A stretch of DNA of 64,000 nucleotides from CAYQJL01 sp964573295 (lineage in GTDB: Bacteria > Eisenbacteria > RBG-16-71-46 > CAIMUX01 > WJJG01). The first letter of the stretch is position 1. Every line of letters starts with the position of its first letter. The notes under the pieces were generated by a model that searched no databases, was not told the DNA's origin, and worked only from the letters and a program-made list of their open reading frames with translations. A program made the position numbers and the translations under genes. Location of the stretch: assembly GCA_964573295.1 (NCBI GenBank), contig CAZNJE010000014.1, positions 20,979 through 84,978 of the forward strand, in the 5' to 3' direction. This document shows, piece after piece, positions 1-7,965 of the stretch.

Positions 1-999
1 GATGCGGTGGGCGTGGAACCGATCGCCCTCCATCGTCATCACCGCATCGACGATGTGCTCGAGCGTGCGGGGACCCGCCAGGTTGCCTTCCTTCGTCACG
101 TGGCCGATCAAGAGAACGGCCACCTTCCGGGTCTTGGCCAGGCGCGCCAGGCTGAGCGCGCCCTCACGCACCTGCAGGACGCTGCCCGGGGCCGAAGGGA
201 GGTCGGGCAGGTAGGTCGATTGAATCGAGTCGATGACGAGCACCTCGACCGGCCGGGTGAGATCGTCCCCCGCCGCCGCCAGAACATCGGTCCTCGGGTC
301 ACCGGCCGGACCCGGCCGGGCATCGCGCACGCCGTCGCTGACCGCGTCGAAGATCCGAGCCAGGTCCGCCTCGGCCAGCACCGACAGCCCCGGCGTCACG
401 CCCAGACGCTGGGCGCGGAGCTTGGTTTGCGTGGCCGACTCCTCACCCGAGACATAGAGCACGCCGTGCCCGGCGGCGGAGAGACGGGAGGCCACCTGCA
501 ACAGCAGGGTCGACTTGCCCACGCCCGGGTCCCCACCCAGGAGCACCACCGAGCCGGGGACGATGCCGCCGCCCAGAACCCGGTCGAACTCGGCGATGCC
601 GCACTCTGTGCGTTCGGGACCGTGGCTGGGCACCTCCTCCAGTGTGAGCACGCGGGAGGCGAAGTCATCCTCCGCGCCGGGGATCCACGGCCCGGGCCCT
701 CCCGGGTTGCCAGCCTCCCCTTCGGTCGATGCCTCGCCGGATCGGCCGGCCCGGGGCCCACGCGGCTTGCCGGGAATGCCCAGACCGCGATCGGGCTGGC
801 CCGCGCCGGAGCCGGGGAACCCCCTGCCGGCGTGGGCCGACCGTCCGCTCTGGCGACTGGCGCTGGGCAGGGGCTTGGGCGCTCGAAAGCGCACCAGCGT
901 GTTCCACTCCTTGCAGTTCGGACAGCGGCCGTACCACTTCGCGAAGTCCTCGCCGCAGTTCTGACAGAGGAACCGTTCGTCGGAGCCCTTTCGTCGCAT
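1..999 (-). CDS. radA: DNA repair protein RadA, 3' end cut by window edge
   Basis: RadA is a RecA-like ATPase that drives branch migration during recombination. The 333 visible residues start at an ATG preceded by AGGAGG (10 nt spacing). An N-terminal zinc finger is clear (C12, C15, C26, C29), followed by a Gly/Pro-rich linker (about 36-112) and a Walker A motif GGDPGVGKST at 155-164. Near the window edge the RadA signature GHVTKEGNLAGPRTLEH is present. The diagnostic KNRFG motif and the Lon-like C-terminal domain would lie just outside the window. The linker puts Walker A about 60 residues later than in E. coli RadA, so this protein has an unusually long low-complexity spacer. It is transcribed away from the UMF1 transporter gene. 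The family call is secure; function is inferred from the family. Confidence 0.95.
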   Translation of the reverse strand, partial: MRRKGSDERFLCQNCGEDFAKWYGRCPNCKEWNTLVRFRAPKPLPSASRQSGRSAHAGRGFPGSGAGQPDRGLGIPGKPRGPRAGRSGEASTEGEAGNPGGPGPWIPGAEDDFASRVLTLEEVPSHGPERTECGIAEFDRVLGGGIVPGSVVLLGGDPGVGKSTLLLQVASRLSAAGHGVLYVSGEESATQTKLRAQRLGVTPGLSVLAEADLARIFDAVSDGVRDARPGPAGDPRTDVLAAAGDDLTRPVEVLVIDSIQSTYLPDLPSAPGSVLQVREGALSLARLAKTRKVAVLLIGHVTKEGNLAGPRTLEHIVDAVMTMEGDRFHAHRI

Positions 1000-1361
1000 C
1001 ACGGTTGAACCTCCTCGATGGGCTTTCTCACTTGTCCTCCCTCCTGCCATGTCAGGCGGCCATGGCGGGCGACCATGCTGGGTGATCCTGTCGGGCGGCC
1101 ATCTGTGGCTGCACCGCACAAGGCGAGAGCTGTCCGGAGCAAGCCCCGGAGCAGACCCGCTAGCCCTTCTTACTCTAACAATCTAGCAATCACACGGCCA
1201 GCCGACACCGGTTTGTTGAGCGGTTGACGGGTTGGTGCGTTGATGTGTTGATGGAGCCGTGGCAATCCCGGACTATCGTGGGGCCGTGCACGGGCAGTCG
1301 ATGCCCATCCCGGGGCGAGCCCCTAACGATCGATGGATGTCTCCGGACCCAGGAGGCCGCT
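1000..1361. other. Intergenic region between radA and the UMF1 gene
   Basis: A divergent gap of about 360 bp. It holds the radA ribosome binding site, the putative minus-strand extended -10 box, and two copies of a GGCGGCCAT-type motif (near 1050 and 1091). Towards the right end is CTATCGTGGGGCC (1273-1285), which recurs exactly in the promoter region at 5487-5499. No supportable RNA gene or small protein is seen. Confidence 0.5.
1180..1188 (-). promoter_or_regulatory. Putative extended -10 promoter for radA
   Basis: On the minus strand the sequence reads TGCTAGATT, a TGn extension followed by a -10 like hexamer, in a locally AT-rich patch about 180 nt upstream of radA. No convincing -35 is seen. 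Similar TGC-TAGnnT boxes precede the sulfatase-type gene and the ECF sigma gene in this window. Confidence 0.35.
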
Positions 1362-2678
1362 GTGAACTCGACCGCCACCTCGCCGCGGAGCATCCGCGCC
1401 TGGTGTCTCTACGATTGGGCCAGTTCGGCCTTCGCCACCACCGTCATGGCGGCCATCTTCCCTCCCTTCTATCGCTCACTCGTCACCACCGCCGGCAAGG
1501 GCGAGGCCACGGCCACCGCCTACTGGGGCTACACCACCGCCATAGCACTGGGGATCATCGCCCTGATCGGCCCAATCCTGGGCGCGATCAGTGACCATAC
1601 GGGCGCCAAGAAGCGCTATCTGCTGACCTGCGCCGGGCTCGGCATCCTCGCGACCGCCGCGTTCACCCTGATCGGCGCCGACACCTACCTGCTGGCGAGC
1701 GGTCTGTTCATCCTCGCCAACATCGGCTTCGCCACCGCCAACATCTTCTACGAGTCCCTGCTTCCCTATGTAGCGCCCTCCGGGCAGCTCGACCGAATCT
1801 CCACCCGCGGCTACGCGCTTGGATACGTGGGCGGGGGCCTGCTCCTGGCAGTCAACCTGCTCTGGTACCTGAAGCCGGCGCTCTTCGGCATGCCGGGCAC
1901 CGGGTTCGCGATCCGCGCCTGCTTCCTCAGCGTGGGGGTCTGGTGGGCGGTCTTCTCGATTCCCCTCGCGCGCCAGGTGCCCGAACCGCATCACGTGGCT
2001 CCAGGAGCGCCGGACCGCCCGCTCGGCACGGTCCCGCTCTTGGCCGGATTCCGCCGGCTGGCGAGTACCTTTCGTGAGCTTCGCCGCTACCGACAGCTCG
2101 CGCTCTTTCTGGCGGCGTTCTGGCTCTACAACGATGGCATCGGCACGATCGTCAAGATGGCGACCGCCTACGGCGACGAGATCGGCATCGGCCTTTCCGA
2201 CCTGATCGCCGCGTTGCTCATCACGCAGCTGATCGGCATCCCCGCCACCCTGATGCTGGGACGGCTGGCCGGCCGCATTGGCGCCAAGACCACGATCCTC
2301 TTGACCCTCGCGGTTTACAGCCTCATCACGGTAGGCGGGTTCTTCATGCAGGCGGTCTGGCAGTTCTACGTCCTGGCCCTGGCGGTCGGTCTGGTGCAGG
2401 GCGGCGCACAGGGCTTGAGCCGCTCGCTGTATGCGCGCATGATCCCCAGACACAAGAACGCGGAGTTCTTCGGGTTCTTCAGTACCAGTGCCCGGTTGGC
2501 CGGCATCGCCGGGCCACTCCTGTTCGGCCTCGTCAGCCAGGCGGCCGGCTCGAGCCGGCTGGGCATTCTGTGTTTGCTGGGCTTCTTCCTCTTCGGCGGG
2601 TTGCTGCTCGCGAAGGTGGATGTCGAGGAGGGACAACGCCGCGCCCGGGCCGAAGAGACGGCGCGAGCGGCACCGTGA
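1362..2678 (+). CDS. MFS transporter, UMF1 / Atg22-like family
   Basis: A 438-residue polytopic membrane protein of the UMF1 branch of the major facilitator superfamily. Its N-terminus, WCLYDWASSAFATTV, is the family signature, and about 12 hydrophobic segments follow. The start chosen is GTG at 1362, because AGGAGG lies 5-6 nt upstream at 1351-1356; the open frame extends upstream to 1224 but that stretch does not look coding. A central charged loop (about residues 200-240) separates two six-helix halves, and the second half contains the MFS-like GRLAGRIGAK loop. Substrate cannot be told from sequence; Atg22 relatives export amino acids from vacuoles, but bacterial members are uncharacterised. 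Confidence 0.88.
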   Translation: MNSTATSPRSIRAWCLYDWASSAFATTVMAAIFPPFYRSLVTTAGKGEATATAYWGYTTAIALGIIALIGPILGAISDHTGAKKRYLLTCAGLGILATAAFTLIGADTYLLASGLFILANIGFATANIFYESLLPYVAPSGQLDRISTRGYALGYVGGGLLLAVNLLWYLKPALFGMPGTGFAIRACFLSVGVWWAVFSIPLARQVPEPHHVAPGAPDRPLGTVPLLAGFRRLASTFRELRRYRQLALFLAAFWLYNDGIGTIVKMATAYGDEIGIGLSDLIAALLITQLIGIPATLMLGRLAGRIGAKTTILLTLAVYSLITVGGFFMQAVWQFYVLALAVGLVQGGAQGLSRSLYARMIPRHKNAEFFGFFSTSARLAGIAGPLLFGLVSQAAGSSRLGILCLLGFFLFGGLLLAKVDVEEGQRRARAEETARAAP

Positions 2679-2768
2679 GGGGGGAACCGGCTCCTTCGCG
2701 CGAACGTTAGAGAGCAGTCATCCGGGGGCCGTCGAGAGACGCCGGACCCCAAGCCCAGGGGATCCAGC

Positions 2769-4358
2769 ATGAGCCCTTACTCGATCAACAGACCCGTCAT
2801 CCGGCTCGCGCGGAGCATGGCATCGCTGCCCAGCTCGTCGCCCACGGACCCTTCCGGCGCCCACCATCCCAGCCGGATGCCCGAGGACCTGCTGCATGAA
2901 GCCACCCGGCGCCTGGCGCTGCTCAGCGGCATCTCGTTCGTCTTCTCCTCGGTCATGTTCGTGATCGTCTCCTTCACCGGCGTAATGGACGTGGGCTGTC
3001 CGGCGATTCGCAACACGGTCTTCCCCATCTTCCTGCTCGTCTCGGGCGCGATGTTCATCCTGGCCAGGACGAACCGGATCGCGTGCCCGCGGCTCCACAA
3101 GGTGGCGTCGGTCTACCAGTTCGTCGCCGGGTCGCTGATCGCCTTTCTCGTCAACTCCCGTCCCTGGCCCGAGATGCTGTTGCCGGCCTGGTCGCCGGTC
3201 GCGGTGTGGGTTCTCATCTACCCCATGATGATTCCCACCGCTCCGGTCCGCACCCTGATTGCTTCGACGCTCACGGCGGCCATGGATCCGATCTCGGTGG
3301 TCCTGCTTGCCGCGAGCGGCGCGCATACCATGCCCGCATCCGATCAGATGATCTTGCGATTCGCACCCAATGTCCTGTCGGTCATCGCGGGCGTAGCGGT
3401 GTCGCAGGGGCTGTTCCGAGTGGGCGCCAAGCTGAGCAAGGCTCGGGAGCTGGGGGCCTACCGCCTGACCGAGCGGCTGGGCAAGGGAGGCATGGGCGAG
3501 GTCTGGCTCGCGAGCCACCGTCTCCTGCGACGCCCGGCGGCCATCAAGCTGATCCGGCCCGAGCTGCTGGGGGCCGAAGACGGCGCCATCGCCGGCGCCG
3601 TCTCGAGCCGGTTCGAACGTGAAGCGCAGGCCACCGCGCAGCTCGAATCGCCGCACACGATCGCCATCTACGACTTCGGGCTCGCCGGTGACGGGACCTT
3701 CTACTACGTCATGGAGTATCTGCGCGGTCTGGATCTGAGTACCCTCGTCAAGCGCATGGGACCGTTGCCCGCCGAGCGGGTGGTCCACCTCCTGCGGCAG
3801 GCCTGCCATTCCCTGAACGAGGCGCATGGTGCGGGACTGATCCACCGGGACATCAAGCCCGGCAACCTTCTCACCTGCCGCTACGGACCGGATGTGGATT
3901 TCGTCAAGGTGCTCGATTTCGGTCTGGTGAAGCAGCGCGCGGCCGCCCCCACCGACGAGACCATGCTGACCCGTCAGGGCGCGGCCACCGGAACGCCGGC
4001 GTTCATGTCGCCGGAGATGATCCTGGGCGAGAGGGAGATCGACGGACGCGCCGACATCTACGCTCTGGGCTGCGTGGCCTACTACCTTCTCACCGGGCAG
4101 CTTGTCTTTGACAGTGACTCGCCCATGAAGACAATGGTGATGCACGCCAAGGATGCACCGCCGCCGATGGCGGACCGGACCGAGCTGGCCATTCCGCCGG
4201 CGCTCGAGACGGTGGTGCAGCGCTGTCTGGCGAAGGATCCCGCCGACCGGCCTCAGTCCGCCGGTGATCTGGCGCAGGCGCTGGTTGCGATCGAGTTCGA
4301 CCACCCCTGGACCGAGCAGCGTGCCCGGGAGTGGTGGGATACCCACCGGCCCGCCTGA
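2769..4358 (+). CDS. Membrane-anchored Ser/Thr protein kinase (Hanks type) with N-terminal multi-TM sensor
   Basis: A 529-residue protein with about six hydrophobic segments (roughly 52-70, 84-99, 113-130, 141-156, 160-184, 200-215) and then a complete Hanks-type kinase domain (about 230-510). Visible catalytic elements are the Gly loop LGKGGMGEV (237-245), the invariant Lys260 in AAIK, HRDIKPGN (359-366, catalytic Asp361), DFG (383-385) and GTPAFMSPE (408-416), so it should be active. The topology is inverted relative to PknB-like kinases: the membrane block comes first and the kinase is C-terminal, presumably cytoplasmic. AGGGG lies 7 nt before the ATG. The next gene starts 16 bp after its stop and is also a membrane protein, so the two may be one functional unit. 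Confidence 0.92.
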   Translation: MSPYSINRPVIRLARSMASLPSSSPTDPSGAHHPSRMPEDLLHEATRRLALLSGISFVFSSVMFVIVSFTGVMDVGCPAIRNTVFPIFLLVSGAMFILARTNRIACPRLHKVASVYQFVAGSLIAFLVNSRPWPEMLLPAWSPVAVWVLIYPMMIPTAPVRTLIASTLTAAMDPISVVLLAASGAHTMPASDQMILRFAPNVLSVIAGVAVSQGLFRVGAKLSKARELGAYRLTERLGKGGMGEVWLASHRLLRRPAAIKLIRPELLGAEDGAIAGAVSSRFEREAQATAQLESPHTIAIYDFGLAGDGTFYYVMEYLRGLDLSTLVKRMGPLPAERVVHLLRQACHSLNEAHGAGLIHRDIKPGNLLTCRYGPDVDFVKVLDFGLVKQRAAAPTDETMLTRQGAATGTPAFMSPEMILGEREIDGRADIYALGCVAYYLLTGQLVFDSDSPMKTMVMHAKDAPPPMADRTELAIPPALETVVQRCLAKDPADRPQSAGDLAQALVAIEFDHPWTEQRAREWWDTHRPA

Positions 4359-4374
4359 GAATGGGAGGATGGAG

Positions 4375-5454
4375 ATGCGTTGGGCTGCCCGGGTTCTGGG
4401 CACGGTGTTGCTGATCGTCGCCGCTGTCGTCATCGTCTTCGAGTTCGAGAATCCCCAGATGCTCTCGGCCAGCGAGGCGCTTCTGGCGGCTGGATTCTGG
4501 ATCATCGTGGCCGGCCTGGTTCTGGCCTGGCGCAGGATGACCGCCGGCGGAGTCGTGATCCTCGCGGGCGCGGCCGCGAGCGGGATCGCCCATGCGATCA
4601 TCGTGGGGCTGCCCTGGCCGGGCGCCTTCTATGCGGGCGCGGCGGTGGTGGGGGTCCTCTATTTGATCAGCGGCATGCGCGCTACCGGGAACGAGGCCGA
4701 GGGCATCCCCCGGCGGAAGCGGCGCACGCAGTGGGCGCTGGCGCATGCGGGCGGCGCGGGCCTCTTTGCCGCGCTGCTGCTCACGGGCGTCTTGAGCCCG
4801 GATTTCTTCCGCGCACCGTGGGTCTACGAATCCCCCGCAGCCCGCGCGGCGCGACGGATCTTCGAAGCGCGCGAGCATCCGCCGGCATTGGTTCTTTTCC
4901 CGGTACGCATCGCCCGCGGTCAGAACCTCAGTCACGAGATCATGCTCACCAGCCGGCTCGCGCGCTTTCTCGAAGGACAGGATCTGGCCGCCGAGGCCAC
5001 GGTCAGCGAAGCGCTGATGGAGATTCCGCTCGGGTGGAGCTGGAACCAGTCGCGCATGTTCCGCTTCACCGGGGAACGCTACGCGGAGCGTATCGCCGAG
5101 CGTATCGCCGAGACGGCGATCCAGCAGAGCGCTTCTTCACTCCCGACCTACCTCCTCATGGTCGAGATCCTGGCCGGCGCAAGCGCCAACTGGGTCGGCG
5201 GCCTCCACTACTACCTGGCGGATCCCGAGGGACATCTAGTGGACCGAGGCATGCTCAACTCGCATCATCCGCTTTGGCAAGAGGTTCAACCCGAGGGTAT
5301 CGCCGGCGCCTACGAATTGCTCGAGCGCTGGCTGTGCGAATCATGGACCCTGGGCGATGTCAGCGATTGCGTGCCGGAGCCGAAGCCGGATCCACGAATC
5401 CCCGACGCCACTCCGCGGCGCTCGCGCCAGGGGATCGGGGACGAAGCCCGGTGA
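4375..5454 (+). CDS. Membrane protein of unknown function downstream of the kinase
   Basis: A 359-residue protein not assignable to a family. About five hydrophobic segments occupy the first 145 residues, followed by a soluble domain of about 210 residues without cysteine clusters or nucleotide-binding motifs. ATG at 4375 is chosen over ATG at 4369 because GGAGG (4364-4368) is correctly spaced (6 nt) only for the former. A 12-bp tandem repeat (about 5083-5120) encodes ERYAERIAERIAE in the soluble part. Tight coupling to the kinase gene (16 bp) suggests a kinase partner or substrate; that is inference. The C-terminus is Pro/Arg-rich and probably disordered. Confidence 0.75.
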   Translation: MRWAARVLGTVLLIVAAVVIVFEFENPQMLSASEALLAAGFWIIVAGLVLAWRRMTAGGVVILAGAAASGIAHAIIVGLPWPGAFYAGAAVVGVLYLISGMRATGNEAEGIPRRKRRTQWALAHAGGAGLFAALLLTGVLSPDFFRAPWVYESPAARAARRIFEAREHPPALVLFPVRIARGQNLSHEIMLTSRLARFLEGQDLAAEATVSEALMEIPLGWSWNQSRMFRFTGERYAERIAERIAETAIQQSASSLPTYLLMVEILAGASANWVGGLHYYLADPEGHLVDRGMLNSHHPLWQEVQPEGIAGAYELLERWLCESWTLGDVSDCVPEPKPDPRIPDATPRRSRQGIGDEAR

Positions 5455-5464
5455 TTCTGTCGGA

Positions 5465-5493
5465 TTGAGTCGCTGCCCGGGCTGCGCTATCGT
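5465..5493 (+). promoter_or_regulatory. Sigma70-type promoter for the zinc protein gene
   Basis: TTGAGT (5465-5470), 17-nt spacer, TATCGT (5488-5493), 41 nt before the ATG of the next gene. GGGAGGTGA lies just before that ATG. The -10 is embedded in CTATCGTGGGGCC, which also occurs upstream of the UMF1 gene. Confidence 0.55.
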
Positions 5494-5533
5494 GGGGCCA
5501 TGTGCTCGATCCAGCCAAAGCAGGGAGGTGAGT

Positions 5534-5986
5534 ATGGTCGATAAACGTGATCGCATCGAACTCGAAGTCGGTCAGGGTCAGCTGATCGTCGGGCATGCCA
5601 AGTGTCCCGCGGGGTGCGACCTCATGGATCCTGAAGTCCAGTTCCACGGCCACCCGTCGATCCGCCTGGCCTTCACCTACCACGGTAAGCCGGGGATGAT
5701 CCACCTCGACCCGGTCTACGGCGAGTATGCGAAGAAATCCGACCCGGAGATCCCCGAGGGAGAGGTCGTGGCCTTCAGCTGCCCACATTGCGGGATCACG
5801 CTCGAGGAGCCCGACGCGACCTGCCGCAAGTGCAATGCCCCCATGTTCAGTCTCAACCTGCCCCACGGCGGGTTCGTCGAGGCTTGTGAGCGCAACGGCT
5901 GCGTACATCACACGATGCGGCTCGTCACCGGAGCACAGCTCATGCAGCGCATCTTCGACGAGCTAGGGATGGATTCCTATCTCTAG
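5534..5986 (+). CDS. Small eight-cysteine, probably zinc-binding protein
   Basis: A 150-residue soluble protein. It has four Cys pairs: C24/C28, C83/C86 (CPHC), C97/C100 (CRKC) and C118/C123. The central CPHC...CRKC pair is a zinc-ribbon arrangement. The start ATG follows GGGAGGTGAGT, a strong Shine-Dalgarno, and the gene has its own promoter. No enzymatic motif is visible; zinc ribbons of this size are often nucleic-acid or protein-binding adaptors. The exact family is not recognised. It converges with the DUF819 gene, whose stop lies 12 bp away. Confidence 0.8.
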   Translation: MVDKRDRIELEVGQGQLIVGHAKCPAGCDLMDPEVQFHGHPSIRLAFTYHGKPGMIHLDPVYGEYAKKSDPEIPEGEVVAFSCPHCGITLEEPDATCRKCNAPMFSLNLPHGGFVEACERNGCVHHTMRLVTGAQLMQRIFDELGMDSYL

Positions 5987-6014
5987 GCCGGTCTTCGCCT
6001 ACAGCCCACCGGCC
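5986..6014. terminator. Possible bidirectional terminator between convergent genes
   Basis: A 7-bp perfect inverted repeat, GGCCGGT (5986-5992) and ACCGGCC (6008-6014), sits exactly between two convergent stop codons. There is no T tract, and the right arm overlaps the end of the DUF819 gene, so this is only a candidate. Confidence 0.3.
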
Positions 6015-7159
6015 CAGTTGCAGAGCCAGGCCGTCACGACGCCCAGGTAATTACCCAGCGCATAGCCCACCAAGGCCATCAACACCGCGATCGGCACGAG
6101 CGTCTGACGGTGGACGGCCGCGACGATGGGGGCCGAAGCCGCACCGCCGATGTTGGCCGCCGAAGCGATGGCCGCCGTGTGAACATCGACCCGGAAGAGC
6201 TTGGCGCCCCACAAGCAGAAAAGACCGTGAATGGCGATCCAGACGTAGGCGCCCGCGATGAAGTACGGGGCGCGCGCCAGCCCGCCGAGCGCCGCTTTCG
6301 CGCCCATCGAGGCAACGAAGATGTAGATGATCGCCATGGCGATCGCGTGACTGCCCGGGATCTTGCGCATGGGTGTCAAAGAAAGCAGGATGCCGAGCGT
6401 GGTCACCAACAGGACCTTCCAGGTCGAGGTCGAGAGCACCGGATCGATGACCGGGAGCTGCTTCGAGAGCGCGTCGCAGACCAGGGCGCCGGCCAGTCCG
6501 ATCACGAGCAGGTACACCAGGTGGTGCATCTCCACTTCCTTGCTCTTGTTCTTCAGCGAATCGGCGGCCGCCTCCATCTTGGCAACCCGGTCGGGATCGG
6601 CGCCGGTGAAGCGCTCGAAGCCCTTGGCCCACACGCGTGAGGTCAAGAGCAACGGCAGCCAGACGACATAGACCAGATTGTCCGCCAGCACCGCCAGTCC
6701 CAGTTCTTCGGGCGGCGTACCAATCCCACCGGCAACGGCCGCCATGTTGCCGGTGCCGCCGATCCAGCTACCCGCCAGCGCGCCGAAGCCCTGCCAGCCA
6801 TCGGGACCGAGCTGGTGGCGGAAGAGGAAATAGGCGATCGGCGCACCCAGCACCACGCCCACCGTGCCCATCAGCATGACCAGGACGCCGCGGCCGATCA
6901 CGCGCACGACGGCCGCGATGTCGATCTCGAGCAACATCAGGATGATGAAGACCGGCAGAGCATAGGTCTTCAATGCGTCGTAGAGCGGGCCCGACTGAGG
7001 GATCACGCCCGTGTTGCTCAAGGCCACCGGGAGCGTGTAGATCCAGATCAGCGGCGGCAAGAACTGGAAGACCTTCCAGCGGAACTGCTTCTCGAGAAAA
7101 AAGAAAAAGCCGACAATGCCGGCGAGCACGAGAAGAACACCTGCGGATGATTGAATCAC
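5999..7159 (-). CDS. DUF819 family integral membrane protein
   Basis: A 386-residue protein with about ten hydrophobic helices and Gly-rich helix breaks such as SWIGGTGNMAAV and AANIGGAASAPIV. These two matching half-sites are typical of the DUF819 (YjcL-like) family, whose architecture resembles that of inverted-repeat secondary transporters. Start is GTG with AAGGAG 6 nt upstream. A charged cytoplasmic loop (about 185-215) connects the halves. It follows the HAD phosphatase gene by 16 bp on the same strand, so they are likely co-transcribed. Transport substrate is unknown for the family. Confidence 0.88.
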   Translation of the reverse strand: MIQSSAGVLLVLAGIVGFFFFLEKQFRWKVFQFLPPLIWIYTLPVALSNTGVIPQSGPLYDALKTYALPVFIILMLLEIDIAAVVRVIGRGVLVMLMGTVGVVLGAPIAYFLFRHQLGPDGWQGFGALAGSWIGGTGNMAAVAGGIGTPPEELGLAVLADNLVYVVWLPLLLTSRVWAKGFERFTGADPDRVAKMEAAADSLKNKSKEVEMHHLVYLLVIGLAGALVCDALSKQLPVIDPVLSTSTWKVLLVTTLGILLSLTPMRKIPGSHAIAMAIIYIFVASMGAKAALGGLARAPYFIAGAYVWIAIHGLFCLWGAKLFRVDVHTAAIASAANIGGAASAPIVAAVHRQTLVPIAVLMALVGYALGNYLGVVTAWLCNWAGGL

Positions 7160-7175
7160 GACTGGCTCCTTGGGA

Positions 7176-7877
7176 TCATTCCTCCTCGAGGGACACGTAG
7201 GACTTCAGGTCGATCAGGTTGACGATCGTCGGCACCTGCGAGGCATCCTCGTCGTCGGGCATGGTGCTGGCGGCCTGCGGATTGGGCACGAACCACACGC
7301 CCTTCCAACCGGCCTCGATCGGATGCAGCGCATCGCGCACGAAATCGTCCCCCACCATCAGACACTCCGCCGGCTCGATGTCCATGCGTTCCTGAAGCGC
7401 CTTTACGATCTGGTGGAAGGTCTCCACCTGGTGCTTCGAGCCCTTGAGCTGGGTTCCTTTCGGATAGACACCGGGCGCCCGGCCCTGATCTTCGGGCAAC
7501 GAACCGATGAAGACCATCTCGGCGTCCAGGTACCGGGAGAGGCCCCAGGCCTCCAGCTTCGAGACCTGCGTGTCGAAGTGGCCATCACTGATCACCCCGA
7601 GTTTCACTCCGATCTCGTGAAGCTCCTTCAGGAGCTCGGGTACGCCGGCGTGGAAGACCGGATGATGGGTGAACTGCTGGAAGTAGGCTTCGATCTCCTC
7701 CTTCGTGAAGCCGAAGGTCTCGAGCATCGCATCGTGGCGGCCCGGCTGGTCGGGATAGGTCCCGATCTCGGTCAGCATCTTCTCGGCCACCGCGCCCCGT
7801 CCCAAGGCCTCGACCGTCTGGCGGAAGGTGCTATAGGGATCGTACAGGCAATTCCCGATATCGAAGAATACGATCAT
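7176..7877 (-). CDS. HAD-superfamily hydrolase (phosphatase-like)
   Basis: A 233-residue haloacid-dehalogenase-type protein. Motif I is FFDIGNCLYD with nucleophile Asp6; motif II is VISDG; motif IV is MVGDDFVRDA. The usual second Asp of DxD in motif I is Gly8, as in several DxGN-type HAD phosphatases, so general acid/base chemistry must differ from the DxD form. An alpha-helical cap lies between motifs I and II (about 15-90). ATG is preceded by GGGAG (5 nt). It is in an apparent operon with the DUF819 gene. Substrate cannot be predicted. Confidence 0.88.
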   Translation of the reverse strand: MIVFFDIGNCLYDPYSTFRQTVEALGRGAVAEKMLTEIGTYPDQPGRHDAMLETFGFTKEEIEAYFQQFTHHPVFHAGVPELLKELHEIGVKLGVISDGHFDTQVSKLEAWGLSRYLDAEMVFIGSLPEDQGRAPGVYPKGTQLKGSKHQVETFHQIVKALQERMDIEPAECLMVGDDFVRDALHPIEAGWKGVWFVPNPQAASTMPDDEDASQVPTIVNLIDLKSYVSLEEE

Positions 7878-7937
7878 GCTCTCTCCCTGTGATCGTCAGC
7901 GTGTGGCGCCTCGGTCAGCGTTCCGATCGTGGCCATC

Positions 7938-7965
7938 CGGCCTCGTCATCCCGGCCTCGTCATCC
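7938..7965. repeat. 14-bp tandem duplication at the end of the PurN-like gene
   Basis: CGGCCTCGTCATCC is present twice in direct tandem (7938-7951, 7952-7965), followed by a degenerate third copy. It spans the stop codon of the PurN-like gene and the gap to the HAD gene. Confidence 0.7.

Noticed and set aside
2718..4601. 627-codon minus-strand open frame opposite the kinase
   Set aside because: Shadow of the Hanks kinase gene; Arg/Gly/His-rich composition only.
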